In this document: in pieces, positions 18,636 through 28,868 of the stretch
Layout: each line of letters begins with the position of its first letter
Numbering within the stretch: position 1 is the first letter of the stretch
NCBI RefSeq assembly: GCF_003026815.1
Contig: NZ_PYOG01000010.1
Coordinates: 62,001 to 126,000, forward strand
Direction of reading: 5' to 3'
Source: Photobacterium damselae
GTDB taxonomy: Bacteria > Pseudomonadota > Gammaproteobacteria > Enterobacterales > Vibrionaceae
Length of the DNA: 64,000 nucleotides
Translations under genes and position numbers: made by a program
Notes under the pieces: model-generated
What the model was told of the DNA's origin: nothing
Seen by the model: only the letters and a program-made list of their open reading frames with translations
Databases searched by the model: none

Positions 18636-21098
18636 ATGACAACTCGTGCTCCAAAACAGCATTTTGACAAGGAATTATTCAAAAACGCCGTTAAGAAACA
18701 TTTGTCGGCAACGTATGCGCAAAGTAGCGCAACAGCATCATCTCGTAGTTGGTACTTAGCTTTAGGTCGTGCTTTAGCTGAAATTAGTACTGAAGGTCTA
18801 TTAACCACTGCGGATGCGGTCGCAAAAGCTAATACTCGCAGTGTGAACTACCTATCTTTAGAGTTTTTGATCGGTCGTTTAACCGGAAATAACTTAATTA
18901 GCTTGGGCTTATATGAAGAAGTATCTCAGGCGATGGAAGAGTTGGGCCAAAACCTAACGGATTTATTAGAAGAAGAACGAGATCCCGCGTTAGGTAACGG
19001 TGGTTTAGGTCGTCTTGCTGCATGTTTTATGGACTCTCTAGCAGCTCAAGAATACCCAGCCGTTGGCTATGGTTTACATTATGAATATGGTTTGTTCCGT
19101 CAATCGTTTGAAGATGGTCGACAAACTGAAGCGCCTGACGCATGGCGTGGTGTTGAAGGTTATCCTTGGGAAGTCGTACGTCCTGAGTTGACACAAAACG
19201 TGGGTTTTTATGGCCATGTAGAGCAGTATCAAAATGAGCAGGGTGAAACTTGCTCACGTTGGATCCCTGGTATGTTCGTTGAAGGCATCGCATGGGACCT
19301 ACCAATTATTGGTTATGCAAATAAGAGCGTTTACCCGCTACGCTTGTGGGAATGTCGAGCACCAGCTCCATTTAATTTAGCTCGTTTTAATGATGGTGAC
19401 TATGTTGGTGCTCAATACAGTCAGCTAGAAGCCGCTAATGTCACGAAAGTTTTATATCCAAATGATAACCACGAGCAAGGTAAAGTACTGCGTCTAATGC
19501 AGCAATATTTCCATTGTGCTTGCTCAGTTGCTGATATCCTTCGCCGTCATAATGCATTAGGTCGCGATATTCATGACCTTGCGAAGTTTGAATCTATTCA
19601 ATTAAATGATACTCACCCAACGATTGCGATTCCTGAATTAATGCGCATTTTACTGGATGAATATCAACTAAGTTGGCAGCAGGCATGGGCTATCACATCA
19701 AAAACTTTTGCCTACACTAATCATACGTTGTTGCCAGAAGCTCTTGAAACATGGAGTGAAAATTTAATAGCACAGTTGTTACCTCGTCATATGGAAATCA
19801 TTTTCGAGATTAACCATCACTTTATGCTGCAAGTGGAAGCACATTGGCCAAATAATAATGAAGTAAAACGCAAGCTTTCGATTATCCAAGAAGGGCCTCA
19901 ACGCATGGTTCGTATGGCTAATCTTTGTGTTGTTGGTTCATATGCAGTCAATGGTGTTGCAGCTCTGCACTCAGAGCTAGTTAAGCGCGATTTATTCCCT
20001 GAATTTAACGAATTATTCCCAGGTCGTCTGCAAAATGTGACCAATGGTGTAACGCCTCGTCGTTGGTTGAAATTCTGTAACCCAGGTTTGTCTGCATTAA
20101 TCAGTGAGAAAATTGGTACTGAATGGCCTGCGAAGCTGGAACAGTTATCTCAACTGGAGAAATTTGCAGATGATAAAGCGTTCCAGCAACGTTATATGGC
20201 AGTAAAGAAAGCCAATAAACAACGTTTTGCTGATTGGGTGCTTGATAATATGGGCATAGAGTTAGATACCAACGCCATCTTTGATGTTCAGATTAAGCGT
20301 TTGCACGAATATAAACGTCAGCACTTAAATCTACTTCATATTCTATCGCTATATCATCGTCTACTGAATGAACCAGAATTTGATATGCACCCTCGTGTAT
20401 TCATTTTTGCGGCTAAAGCTGCACCGGGTTATGCGTTAGCGAAAGATATTATCTTTGCCATCAATAAAGTGGCAGAGAAAGTGAATAATGACGCTCGTTT
20501 AGGCGGTAAGTTGAAGGTTGTGTTTGTGCCTGATTATCGTGTGAGTTTGGCTGAAATTATTATTCCAGCGGCAGATGTATCTGAACAGATTTCAACAGCA
20601 GGTAAAGAAGCATCAGGCACAGGTAATATGAAGTTAGCACTAAACGGTGCATTAACGATCGGTACTATGGACGGTGCAAACGTTGAAATTCGCGAAGAAG
20701 TCGGCGATGACAACATCTTTATCTTTGGTTTGCTTGTTGATGAAGTGATGAAAACCTTAGAACAAGGTTATCAGCCATATGACTATTACCACAATAACGC
20801 CTTATTAAAAGCGGCTTTAGACCTATTACAAGGTGATGAATTTACACCAGGACAATCAGGTCAGTTACAAGCCATTCGCTATAACTTGCTTGATGGTGGT
20901 GACCCATACCTTGTTCTGGCTGATTTTGCAGATTATGTGAAAGCGCATGAACGTATTGATGCTGAATACCGAGACCAACAAAACTGGGCTCGTAAAACGA
21001 TATTAAATACAGCATTAGTGGGTAAATTCAGTTCTGACCGTAGTATTCGTGACTATGTTAATAACATCTGGAAACTGACTGCGGTTCATCAGAAATGA
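18636..21098 (+). CDS. malP: maltodextrin/glycogen phosphorylase
   Basis: An 820-residue glycosyltransferase family 35 enzyme. It cleaves terminal alpha-1,4 glucose from maltodextrin or glycogen with phosphate to give glucose 1-phosphate, using pyridoxal phosphate. The PLP lysine lies in the hallmark EASGTGNMKLALNGALTIGT near residue 660. Other conserved pieces are DPALGNGGLGRLAACFMDS, GYGLHYEYGLFRQ and QLNDTHPTIAIPELMR. It has no regulatory extension, as expected for bacterial MalP. It is the first gene of malP-malQ-glgB under MalT. It is called malP because of this context, though glycogen may also be a substrate. Confidence 0.95.
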   Translation: MTTRAPKQHFDKELFKNAVKKHLSATYAQSSATASSRSWYLALGRALAEISTEGLLTTADAVAKANTRSVNYLSLEFLIGRLTGNNLISLGLYEEVSQAMEELGQNLTDLLEEERDPALGNGGLGRLAACFMDSLAAQEYPAVGYGLHYEYGLFRQSFEDGRQTEAPDAWRGVEGYPWEVVRPELTQNVGFYGHVEQYQNEQGETCSRWIPGMFVEGIAWDLPIIGYANKSVYPLRLWECRAPAPFNLARFNDGDYVGAQYSQLEAANVTKVLYPNDNHEQGKVLRLMQQYFHCACSVADILRRHNALGRDIHDLAKFESIQLNDTHPTIAIPELMRILLDEYQLSWQQAWAITSKTFAYTNHTLLPEALETWSENLIAQLLPRHMEIIFEINHHFMLQVEAHWPNNNEVKRKLSIIQEGPQRMVRMANLCVVGSYAVNGVAALHSELVKRDLFPEFNELFPGRLQNVTNGVTPRRWLKFCNPGLSALISEKIGTEWPAKLEQLSQLEKFADDKAFQQRYMAVKKANKQRFADWVLDNMGIELDTNAIFDVQIKRLHEYKRQHLNLLHILSLYHRLLNEPEFDMHPRVFIFAAKAAPGYALAKDIIFAINKVAEKVNNDARLGGKLKVVFVPDYRVSLAEIIIPAADVSEQISTAGKEASGTGNMKLALNGALTIGTMDGANVEIREEVGDDNIFIFGLLVDEVMKTLEQGYQPYDYYHNNALLKAALDLLQGDEFTPGQSGQLQAIRYNLLDGGDPYLVLADFADYVKAHERIDAEYRDQQNWARKTILNTALVGKFSSDRSIRDYVNNIWKLTAVHQK

Positions 21099-21216
21099 GT
21101 TAAACCTATCTATAAATAGTTATCGGTATATAAGTGGCTTAGTATGGTTTCTAAGCCACTGCAATAATAATAAATTTGAATCGTTGCGATTGGGTTAGTC
21201 GCTAACGGAGATTTCA

Positions 21217-23397
21217 ATGTTAGAAAATTCAGTACTAAAACACGTTGCTCATATGGCTGGTATTACAGATAAGTACATCAGTGCTTGGGGTGATGAAGCA
21301 ACGGTTGAAGATGAAACATTAAGCCGTTTATTGGCTGCGCTTGGTTACGATGTTCGTAATGATGAAGCCTTATTAGAATCTGCGCGAAAGAAAAATCGCA
21401 CCGAAGTATTAGCTCCAGTTAAAGTGATTCGTGCTGGTGAACCAATGCAGGTTGAGCTTCATCTTGGTGCCAGTGCTCGTGTTAGTGATTTCAGCTGGCG
21501 ATTAGAAACAGAACAAGGTGAGGTTTTTGAGGGCTGGTTACAATCTCAATTGGTTGCTGATGAACGAGATGAAGGTCAACCCCTTGTTTTCGCGTTACCG
21601 AATGATCTTGCTTGGGGTTACCATAAACTGACAGTTTCACGTAAGCGTCGCAAATCACCTTATGAAATGACTTTAATTGTTACGCCAACTGCATGTTATA
21701 AACAGACTGCGCTTTTAAATAATAAAAAGCTCTGGGGTACCAGTGTTCAATTATATTCAGTACGTACTCAACATAACTGGGGTATAGGTGATTTTGGTGA
21801 TTTAAAACAATTGGTTGCTGATATTGCGAAAAATGGCGGTGATTTTGTAGGCTTAAACCCTATTCACTCACTATTTCCTGCCAATCCTGAAGGGGCAAGT
21901 CCATATAGCCCATCATCTCGACGTTGGTTAAATGTTATTTACATTGATGTAAGTTCAGTGTGTGAATTTGCGCAAAGTGATGCGGCCCAACAATTGGTGG
22001 GGAGTCATGAATTCCAGCAACGTTTAGCTGAAGCTCGCCAAAGTAACTGGGTGAATTATAGTGAAGTCGCATGCTTAAAAATGGCGGCTTTGCGTCTACT
22101 GTTTGATACGTTTGTTACGCGTCATTTAGAGAAAAACACAGAACGTGCAAAACAGTTCTTAAATTTTGTCGAACAAGGCGGTGAAAGTCTACTGCACCAA
22201 GCGGCTTTTGATGCACTGCATGCGTTATTAAAATCTCAAGATGACACCATGTGGGGATGGCCTGTATTCCCAGAATCTTATCGTCATTTTGACAACCAAG
22301 CAGTACAAACCTTTATTCAAGAGAATCAGCATGAAGTGCAGCTTTATATGTATTTACAATGGCTTGCTGATTGCCAATTAGCTGAAGTACAGGAGTTGGC
22401 TGAAGAGAAGGGTATGGTGATGGGACTGTACCGAGACTTAGCAGTAGGTGTTTGTGATTCTGGTGCTGAAACATGGGCACAACATGGTGAGCTATGTCTG
22501 GATGTGAGTGTTGGTGCTCCACCTGATATTTTAGGTCCCCTAGGTCAAAACTGGGGCTTGCCACCATTAAATCCAGAGGTATTGGTTGAGCGTGCTTATC
22601 AGCCGTATATTGATCTATTACGAGCAAATATGCGCCATTGTGGTGCCTTGCGTATTGATCACGTATTAGGGCTATTACGTTTATGGTGGATTCCAAAAGG
22701 TGAATCGGCTAAAGCAGGCGCTTATATGTATTACCCAGTTGAAGACCTACTGGCTATCTTAGCGCTTGAAAGTCATCGTCATCAATGTACGGTCATTGGT
22801 GAAGATCTTGGTACTGTGCCAGATGAAATTATTGATAAGTTAGCGACTGCTGGTGTTCACTCTTACAAAGTTTTCTTCTTTGAAACCGCTGAAGATGGTG
22901 GTTATTTCTCTCCACGCCATTATCCAGACCAATCAATGGCAGCTTTATGTACTCATGATATGCCGACATTACGCGGTTTTTGGCATTGCGATGATTTAAA
23001 AATGGGCAGTGAGCTTGGTTTATATCCAGATCAAGATGCTCTGAACGGATTATTTGACTCTAGAGCAGAAAGTAAGCAAAGAATTCTTGATAGTTTGGAT
23101 TGGCACGGTTATCTTTCACAAAACATTGGGCGCAATGCTGCATATGTACCAATGGACAGTAAGCTCAGTGAAGGTATGCAACTTCATCTGGCAGCTGGTG
23201 CCAGTGCATTATTAAGCTTGCAGCTAGAAGATTGGTTAGAAATGGATAAACCAGTCAATATACCGGGAACGGTTGATGAATATCCAAACTGGCGACGTAA
23301 ATTGTCAACTACGCTAGATGACCTATTTACACGTCAGGACATTATCGATTTAACACGTCGTTTAACAGAAGCTCGTCAACAAGCGAGTGAGAAGTAA
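21217..23397 (+). CDS. malQ: 4-alpha-glucanotransferase (amylomaltase)
   Basis: A 726-residue glycoside hydrolase family 77 enzyme. It transfers glucan segments between maltodextrins so that short ones can be extended for MalP. The first roughly 140 residues are the extra N-terminal domain of the E. coli MalQ type. The catalytic barrel begins near WGTSVQLYSVRTQHNWGIGD. The nucleophile Asp is in ALRIDHVLGLLRLWWIP, the acid/base Glu in VIGEDLGTVPDE, and the third carboxylate in CTHDMPTLRGFW. GGAG lies seven bases before the ATG. It follows malP by 118 bp and precedes glgB by 15 bp, so it is part of the same operon. Confidence 0.96.
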   Translation: MLENSVLKHVAHMAGITDKYISAWGDEATVEDETLSRLLAALGYDVRNDEALLESARKKNRTEVLAPVKVIRAGEPMQVELHLGASARVSDFSWRLETEQGEVFEGWLQSQLVADERDEGQPLVFALPNDLAWGYHKLTVSRKRRKSPYEMTLIVTPTACYKQTALLNNKKLWGTSVQLYSVRTQHNWGIGDFGDLKQLVADIAKNGGDFVGLNPIHSLFPANPEGASPYSPSSRRWLNVIYIDVSSVCEFAQSDAAQQLVGSHEFQQRLAEARQSNWVNYSEVACLKMAALRLLFDTFVTRHLEKNTERAKQFLNFVEQGGESLLHQAAFDALHALLKSQDDTMWGWPVFPESYRHFDNQAVQTFIQENQHEVQLYMYLQWLADCQLAEVQELAEEKGMVMGLYRDLAVGVCDSGAETWAQHGELCLDVSVGAPPDILGPLGQNWGLPPLNPEVLVERAYQPYIDLLRANMRHCGALRIDHVLGLLRLWWIPKGESAKAGAYMYYPVEDLLAILALESHRHQCTVIGEDLGTVPDEIIDKLATAGVHSYKVFFFETAEDGGYFSPRHYPDQSMAALCTHDMPTLRGFWHCDDLKMGSELGLYPDQDALNGLFDSRAESKQRILDSLDWHGYLSQNIGRNAAYVPMDSKLSEGMQLHLAAGASALLSLQLEDWLEMDKPVNIPGTVDEYPNWRRKLSTTLDDLFTRQDIIDLTRRLTEARQQASEK

Positions 23398-23412
23398 ATT
23401 AGGAGTACCGCG

Positions 23413-25599
23413 TTGGACACAGGAATCGTGACACGCAGTGAAAAGGAATATATGCAGCTCGCAAGGGCTGCTTTTTCAGATCCATTTTCATTTTTAGGGC
23501 CGCAATACCACAATTTAGGTATTGCTCTTCGCGTTTGGATGCCAGGAGCTGATGCGGTTAGCGTTAAGACTCAAGCTGGTGATATTTATCCGCTTTCTCG
23601 TGATAAAGAAAGTGGATTTGTACTTGAAGGGGATCTGGACCTTACCTCTTCGCTTTATCAATTAATCATTAGTTGGCCTCAAGGCGAACAAACTATCAAT
23701 GATCCTTACCAATTCCATCAACTCATTTCACACCCTCAAGCGTTAATTTCTCCCGAGCAAATGCACAGTGAGATGGGCGCTCAATTACTCAGTTTAAATA
23801 TTGGAAATCAACCAGTTGCTGGTGTTCGCTTTTTAGTGTTTGCACCTAATGCATCGGCTGCCAGCATTGTGGGTAATTTCAATGGTTGGGACGGCCGTCG
23901 TCATCCCATGCAGCGCTTAGACGATGGATTATGGGGATTATTTATCCCAGGTCTTGAAGAGGGCGTACAATATAAGTACGAGCTAAAAGATGCTCAAGGT
24001 AATGGTCTTCCTCATAAAGCCGATCCTTGGGGATACGCATCAGAACAATATCCATCTTTTACCTCACAAGTGTACGATCAGCACCGTTATCAATGGCAAG
24101 ACAAAACTTGGCAGACAAGAGCGGTCACTGAAAAGCATAAAGAAGCACTCTCTTTTTATGAGTTGCATGCAGGCTCTTGGCGTAAAAATGCAGCAGGGGA
24201 TTTTCTCTCTTATCGTGAACTAGCAACAGAACTGGTTCCGTACTTAGTTGAGATGGGATACACCCATGTTGAATTAATGCCAATTTCTGAGCATCCATTC
24301 TATGGTTCTTGGGGCTATCAACCGATAGGATTATTCTCACCTACAAGCCGTTACGGTAGCCCTGATGACTTTAAGTATTTTGTCGATCAGTGTCACCAAG
24401 CTGGGATCGGGGTGGTATTAGATTGGGTTCCGGCTCACTTCCCATCTGATGAGCATGGTTTGGCTAACTTTGATGGTACTGCATTGTATAACGATCCAGA
24501 TCCTCGCCGAGGCTGGCATCAAGATTGGCACAGTTATATTTATGACTATGGCCGCGATCATGTTCGCCGTTTCTTAGTATCCAATGCTTTGTTCTGGTTT
24601 GAGCACTATCATATTGATGGTTTAAGAGTGGATGCGGTTGCTTCTATGCTTTATTTGGATTACTCCCGCGAGCATGATCAGTGGATCCCTAACTGTGATG
24701 GTGGCAATGAAAACTATGATGCAATTAGTTTACTGCGTTGGGTTAACGAAGAAGTTTATCGCCACTACCCAAATGCGATGACAATTGCAGAAGAATCAAC
24801 GGCATTTCCTGGTGTTTCTCGTCCTACAAGCATGGGAGGGTTAGGTTTTGGCTTTAAGTGGAATATGGGCTGGATGCACGACAGCTTATCCTACATTAAA
24901 GAAGAGCCTGTTCATCGTCAGTATCACCATAATACGATTACCTTCCCATTGATTTACGCCTTTAGTGAAAATTACGTGTTATCGCTATCACATGACGAAG
25001 TGGTATACGGTAAAGGCTCACTCTTAAATAAGATGCCAGGTGATGAGTGGCAGAAAACGGCAAATCTACGTGCTTATTTGGGCTATATGTATGGTCAGCC
25101 GGGTAAAAAACTCAACTTTATGGGTACTGAAATTGCGCAAAGTGCAGAATGGGCTCATGAAGGGCAATTAGAGTGGCATTGGTTGCAATACCCAAGGCAT
25201 GAAGGTGTTCAGGCTCTGGTTCGCGATCTTAATCATCTGTATCAAGATTTACCTCAATTACACCAGCTAGATTGTGACCCTGCTGGGTTTGAGTGGCGAA
25301 TGCAAGATGATGCTGAGCGCAGTATTTTGGCCCATGAGCGCTTTGATGAGCAAGGAAATAAAGTTTTAGTTGTAACGAATTTTACACCGGTTCCCCGTGA
25401 GAATTACCGTCTAGGTGTGCCTCAAGCGGGTGAATATGAGTTGGTACTCAATACGGATTCACCTCAATACTGGGGAAGCGATTACGCTATTTCTAATTTA
25501 TTACCAACAGAAGCGATCCGTACTCAAGGATTAGAACAATCGATTAATCTTACATTGCCGCCATTAGCCACGGTATTTTATCGATTTAATAAAGTGTAA
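23413..25599 (+). CDS. glgB: 1,4-alpha-glucan branching enzyme
   Basis: A 728-residue glycoside hydrolase family 13 enzyme that forms alpha-1,6 branches in glycogen. An N-terminal domain is followed by a CBM48 module ([20 protein letters not shown]), the catalytic barrel and a C-terminal beta domain. The catalytic Asp is in [18 protein letters not shown], Glu in [11 protein letters not shown] and the third Asp in [14 protein letters not shown]. The start is TTG at 23413 with TAGGAG upstream; an ATG at 23452 is the alternative. Only 15 bp separate it from malQ. Its place in the maltose operon rather than a glgCA operon suggests glycogen made from or exchanged with maltodextrin. Confidence 0.96.
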   Translation: MDTGIVTRSEKEYMQLARAAFSDPFSFLGPQYHNLGIALRVWMPGADAVSVKTQAGDIYPLSRDKESGFVLEGDLDLTSSLYQLIISWPQGEQTINDPYQFHQLISHPQALISPEQMHSEMGAQLLSLNIGNQPVAGVRFLVFAPNASAASIVGNFNGWDGRRHPMQRLDDGLWGLFIPGLEEGVQYKYELKDAQGNGLPHKADPWGYASEQYPSFTSQVYDQHRYQWQDKTWQTRAVTEKHKEALSFYELHAGSWRKNAAGDFLSYRELATELVPYLVEMGYTHVELMPISEHPFYGSWGYQPIGLFSPTSRYGSPDDFKYFVDQCHQAGIGVVLDWVPAHFPSDEHGLANFDGTALYNDPDPRRGWHQDWHSYIYDYGRDHVRRFLVSNALFWFEHYHIDGLRVDAVASMLYLDYSREHDQWIPNCDGGNENYDAISLLRWVNEEVYRHYPNAMTIAEESTAFPGVSRPTSMGGLGFGFKWNMGWMHDSLSYIKEEPVHRQYHHNTITFPLIYAFSENYVLSLSHDEVVYGKGSLLNKMPGDEWQKTANLRAYLGYMYGQPGKKLNFMGTEIAQSAEWAHEGQLEWHWLQYPRHEGVQALVRDLNHLYQDLPQLHQLDCDPAGFEWRMQDDAERSILAHERFDEQGNKVLVVTNFTPVPRENYRLGVPQAGEYELVLNTDSPQYWGSDYAISNLLPTEAIRTQGLEQSINLTLPPLATVFYRFNKV

Positions 25600-25656
25600 T
25601 CTGAGCTCTATTTACTATGAGTTAGTGCACCTCCTTGGGCTTATGGTATGAGAAAT

Positions 25657-25690
25657 AAAAAAACCTCACTGTAAACGAGTGAGGTTTTTC
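25657..25690. terminator. bidirectional terminator
   Basis: AAAAACCTCACT pairs with AGTGAGGTTTTT (arms about 25658-25670 and 25678-25689) between glgB and the convergent ATPase gene. Confidence 0.9.
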
Positions 25691-25714
25691 TCTATTCTAG
25701 CTTTGCTTACTGAA

Positions 25715-27361
25715 TTACTTAAACTCAGCCGCACGCATACGGTTTAGTACCGCCATTATTTCCATAACACGTGGTTTTGCTAGATCGCCGTAACGAGGCA
25801 TCATTGTTGCCCAGTTTTCATTTAGCATCTGCGCAAACGCACGAACTGGTGCTTTTTCCCAGCCTTTATTCTGTGCCATCATAAACCACAAACAACCAAT
25901 AGCATGAAGCTGACTTTGGTGTGCAATTTGTTCTAGAGCTTGCAGATCAACGAACTCACGACCAAAACGTAATGAATGTTTGTTCTTCGCTTGAATACGG
26001 AATTTGCCTTCTTCTAGCATTAATTTCAATGCAGAGCGGTTAAGCTGACGAGTACGTGGACGAGCGATGGTCTCAGAGCCTTCAAAGCTACGGCGAGTAG
26101 GGTGTGAAGCTACAACTTGACGCGCTTTCTCTGTTACATCAATCGCTTCGTAGTTATGCATTTGAATCACAGTATCAGCAACATCTAAGTAGTCACCAGA
26201 ACCACCCATAATCAACATTACAGATACATCAAGTTGATCACGAAGAAGAGCGATACGATCCACAAGTGGTGTAATTGGTTCTTCATCTTTTGCGATCAAA
26301 GCCTGCATACGCTCATCACGAATCATAAAGTTTGATGCTGAAGTATCTTCATCAATCAACAGTGTTTGCGCGCCAGCTTCTAGAGACTCTTGTAGCCAAG
26401 ATGCTTGAGAGGTAGAGCCCGATGCATCTTGAGTCGAGAATTTGGTTGTATCTTTACCCATTGGCAAATTGCTAATGTATGGAGAAAGATCCACATTATG
26501 AACACAACGACCGTCTTCCGCACGAATCTTGGTTGCCGTTTCATCCGTTACAATGTACTCACGGCCATCCCCTGGAATGTGATCGTAAACAGAGCTTTCT
26601 ACCGCGCCAAGTAGTGTTGATTTACCGTGGAAACCACCACCAACAATCATTGTGATACCTTTAGGGATACCCATACCTCGGATTTTACCGTTATGTGGTG
26701 TATCTAGCTCAATTGCAAGCGCATCTGGGCTCTTAAACGGAATCGCATCAGGCATTGGTAATTGGCTGTTACCCGCAAGGCGAGGCAAGATACTGCCATC
26801 AGCAACAAACGAAACCAAATTATGTTCTGCTAGTTGGTTACGAAGTGCTACTTGGTTTTCTGCTGCTTCACAGTGACGTTGTAACTCTTCCATTGGCAAT
26901 TCGCGAGCAATTGTTGCACGACGAATGATTTTTGGCATGTGGAAAGTTAATAAATTCAGTGTACGCTTAGCAATGATCGTGCGGCCATCTGATGGCAAGT
27001 TAACACGAAAACGTAGTTCAATACCTTCATCATCAAAGACAACAGCAGTGCGGTCTAAAATCACTTGTCCTGGGCGATCGATTAAGATGGCATTCTCATG
27101 CTGTGCTAATTCAGCAAAGAAACGTGCCATAAAATCGCGGGCAGCACGTTGATAATCAGCTGATTTATCACGTAACCATTCAAGATCTGTTAGCGACCAA
27201 GCTCGGCGAGCACGTACTCGAGACGCGGGAGCGAATGGGTCTGTTTGGACCGTATCGATAAAGAAATCAAAATCAACAAAATGATATTCGCCACGTAAGC
27301 TAGAATAGCTACGGTAGTTATGACGGTCAATTTTATGAAGTTTTGCTTCAAGTAATTGCAT
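25715..27361 (-). CDS. predicted ATPase of the ABC class (PF09818 type)
   Basis: A 548-residue single-chain ATPase of the COG3044 type; the trypanosome RNA-editing protein MRB1590 belongs to the same family. The Walker A is MIVGGGFHGKSTLLGAVE, about 240 residues in. A signature-like region QDASGSTSQASWLQESLEAG precedes Walker B TLLIDEDTSASNFMIRDERM. MGGSGDYLDVADTVIQMHNY follows in the H-loop region. There are no membrane segments, so it is a cytosolic, probably nucleic-acid-related ATPase. Its role in bacteria is unknown to me. It is monocistronic, starting at ATG, and ends at the terminator shared with glgB. Confidence 0.85.
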   Translation of the reverse strand: MQLLEAKLHKIDRHNYRSYSSLRGEYHFVDFDFFIDTVQTDPFAPASRVRARRAWSLTDLEWLRDKSADYQRAARDFMARFFAELAQHENAILIDRPGQVILDRTAVVFDDEGIELRFRVNLPSDGRTIIAKRTLNLLTFHMPKIIRRATIARELPMEELQRHCEAAENQVALRNQLAEHNLVSFVADGSILPRLAGNSQLPMPDAIPFKSPDALAIELDTPHNGKIRGMGIPKGITMIVGGGFHGKSTLLGAVESSVYDHIPGDGREYIVTDETATKIRAEDGRCVHNVDLSPYISNLPMGKDTTKFSTQDASGSTSQASWLQESLEAGAQTLLIDEDTSASNFMIRDERMQALIAKDEEPITPLVDRIALLRDQLDVSVMLIMGGSGDYLDVADTVIQMHNYEAIDVTEKARQVVASHPTRRSFEGSETIARPRTRQLNRSALKLMLEEGKFRIQAKNKHSLRFGREFVDLQALEQIAHQSQLHAIGCLWFMMAQNKGWEKAPVRAFAQMLNENWATMMPRYGDLAKPRVMEIMAVLNRMRAAEFK

Positions 27362-27470
27362 AGCGCCTCGATGTAATACGTTTTATATAGGTTTTGGGGG
27401 CAGGATATTACACTAAACTCATGATATTTGCATGTAAGTTTGATAACTGAGTTGCTTGAAAAATAAAGAA

Positions 27471-27506
27471 AGGCCGAAAACTCTATAAAGTAGAGGTATT
27501 CGGCCT
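27471..27506. terminator. hairpin terminator
   Basis: AGGCCGAA pairs with TTCGGCCT, with an inner stem CTCTA/TAGAG. It lies 34 bases past the histidine-kinase stop and is followed on the minus strand by a T-rich run. Confidence 0.75.
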
Positions 27507-27539
27507 TGATTCATCAATTTATCTAGCTTATATATATCG

Positions 27540-28868
27540 CTAGTGGCGAGGAAGAGGTAAGGTTAATTCAGCCTTTAAGCCACCTAATTTGCTACGGCTA
27601 AGCTTTAATTGACCTCGATAGCTGTGGCAAAGTTCGTTGACAATATTTAAGCCAAGCCCTGTACCAGGAGTGCTTTCATCTAATCGGACTCCTCGTTTTA
27701 GAACTTCGCTAAACTCATTATCAGCAATACCTGGGCCATCATCTTCAATGACAATAGTCACAAAGCCGTTATCATCATGCAGCTTATGTACTCGAATTAA
27801 ACTACTGGACCATTTGTAACTATTTTCAATAAGGTTACCAAGCATTTCATCCGTATCTCGTTTTTCAACTGCGATCATTAACTCACTATCAAGCTCGTTA
27901 ACTAAAACAACTTCTCTAGCCGCATACACTTTATCCATTGCCATCGAAATAGCATCTACCCGAGGAGCTGGGGCTGTTTTTAGACCAAGAATATTGGCCG
28001 ATCCTGCCATTCGTGCTCGACCTAGATGATAGTCAATATGCTGTTGCAGTTGTTCGAGTGCTGGACGTAGCTTAGCTTGTTGTGTCGGCTCCAATAGTGC
28101 GACTTCATTGTTTAGGATCGCTATCGGTGTTTTTAAAGCGTGCGATAAATTACCAGAGTGATTTCGTGCCCGTTCTAATACTTCTTGATAGTGGAAAAGA
28201 AGAGCATTGAGATCATCAACTAAAGGTTGGATCTCAAGTGGATATTCACCTGTAACCGTATTGATATTACCGGCGCGAACCTCTTTTAAATTACGTTGTA
28301 ACTTACGAAGTGGCCAAAGTGACCATGAGATTTGCACGGTAATGAGAATCAAGATCCCTATCACCATAATACCAAGTAGAGCCCAGACTTGATGCGTTAG
28401 CTCTCGTATCGTTGTTACTAATCTATCTTGATTAATCGCAACCATAAGGTGAACAGGGTGATCACTTTCAGGTAATAAGAATTTACGTTCAACCACGATC
28501 AAAGGCTGTTTTTTCGGCCCTTCATAACCAGATTTTTCGTTACCGGTAATGGTTGTATCCCACAGTGAACGAGAACGTAGCTGTTTTTTGTCTAGGTTTA
28601 ATGTCCAATAGAGGCCACTGTACGGTGAATAAAATCTAGGGTTACTCAGTCTACCTTGTACTTTGATATGACCTGTCGGTGTTAGGTCGATCATACCCGT
28701 TAATTGATCTAAATAGAGGTAGAGTTGAGTTTTTTCCTGTTCGATAAGATAGGTTTTAATAAAAGAGGGAACAAGATAACCCGTTAGCAGTGATATGACC
28801 GATAGCCACACAGCCGCTGCAATTAATAAGCGGCTGCGAATACTTCGACGAGGACGTTTATTTGGCAT
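27540..28868 (-). CDS. PhoQ-like sensor histidine kinase
   Basis: A 442-residue inner-membrane kinase. One helix near residues 13-33 and another near 163-185 enclose a periplasmic sensor of about 130 residues. A HAMP linker (WPLRKLQRNLKEVRAGN) follows. The phosphoacceptor His243 is in LSHALKTPIA, the PhoQ-type H-box, and the ATPase domain has the N-box NLIENSYKW and the G-boxes EDDGPGI and GTGLGLNIV. It would phosphorylate the response regulator encoded just upstream, whose frame overlaps by 11 bases. The stimulus is unknown; PhoQ relatives respond to low Mg2+ or cationic peptides. Confidence 0.88.
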   Translation of the reverse strand: MPNKRPRRSIRSRLLIAAAVWLSVISLLTGYLVPSFIKTYLIEQEKTQLYLYLDQLTGMIDLTPTGHIKVQGRLSNPRFYSPYSGLYWTLNLDKKQLRSRSLWDTTITGNEKSGYEGPKKQPLIVVERKFLLPESDHPVHLMVAINQDRLVTTIRELTHQVWALLGIMVIGILILITVQISWSLWPLRKLQRNLKEVRAGNINTVTGEYPLEIQPLVDDLNALLFHYQEVLERARNHSGNLSHALKTPIAILNNEVALLEPTQQAKLRPALEQLQQHIDYHLGRARMAGSANILGLKTAPAPRVDAISMAMDKVYAAREVVLVNELDSELMIAVEKRDTDEMLGNLIENSYKWSSSLIRVHKLHDDNGFVTIVIEDDGPGIADNEFSEVLKRGVRLDESTPGTGLGLNIVNELCHSYRGQLKLSRSKLGGLKAELTLPLPRH

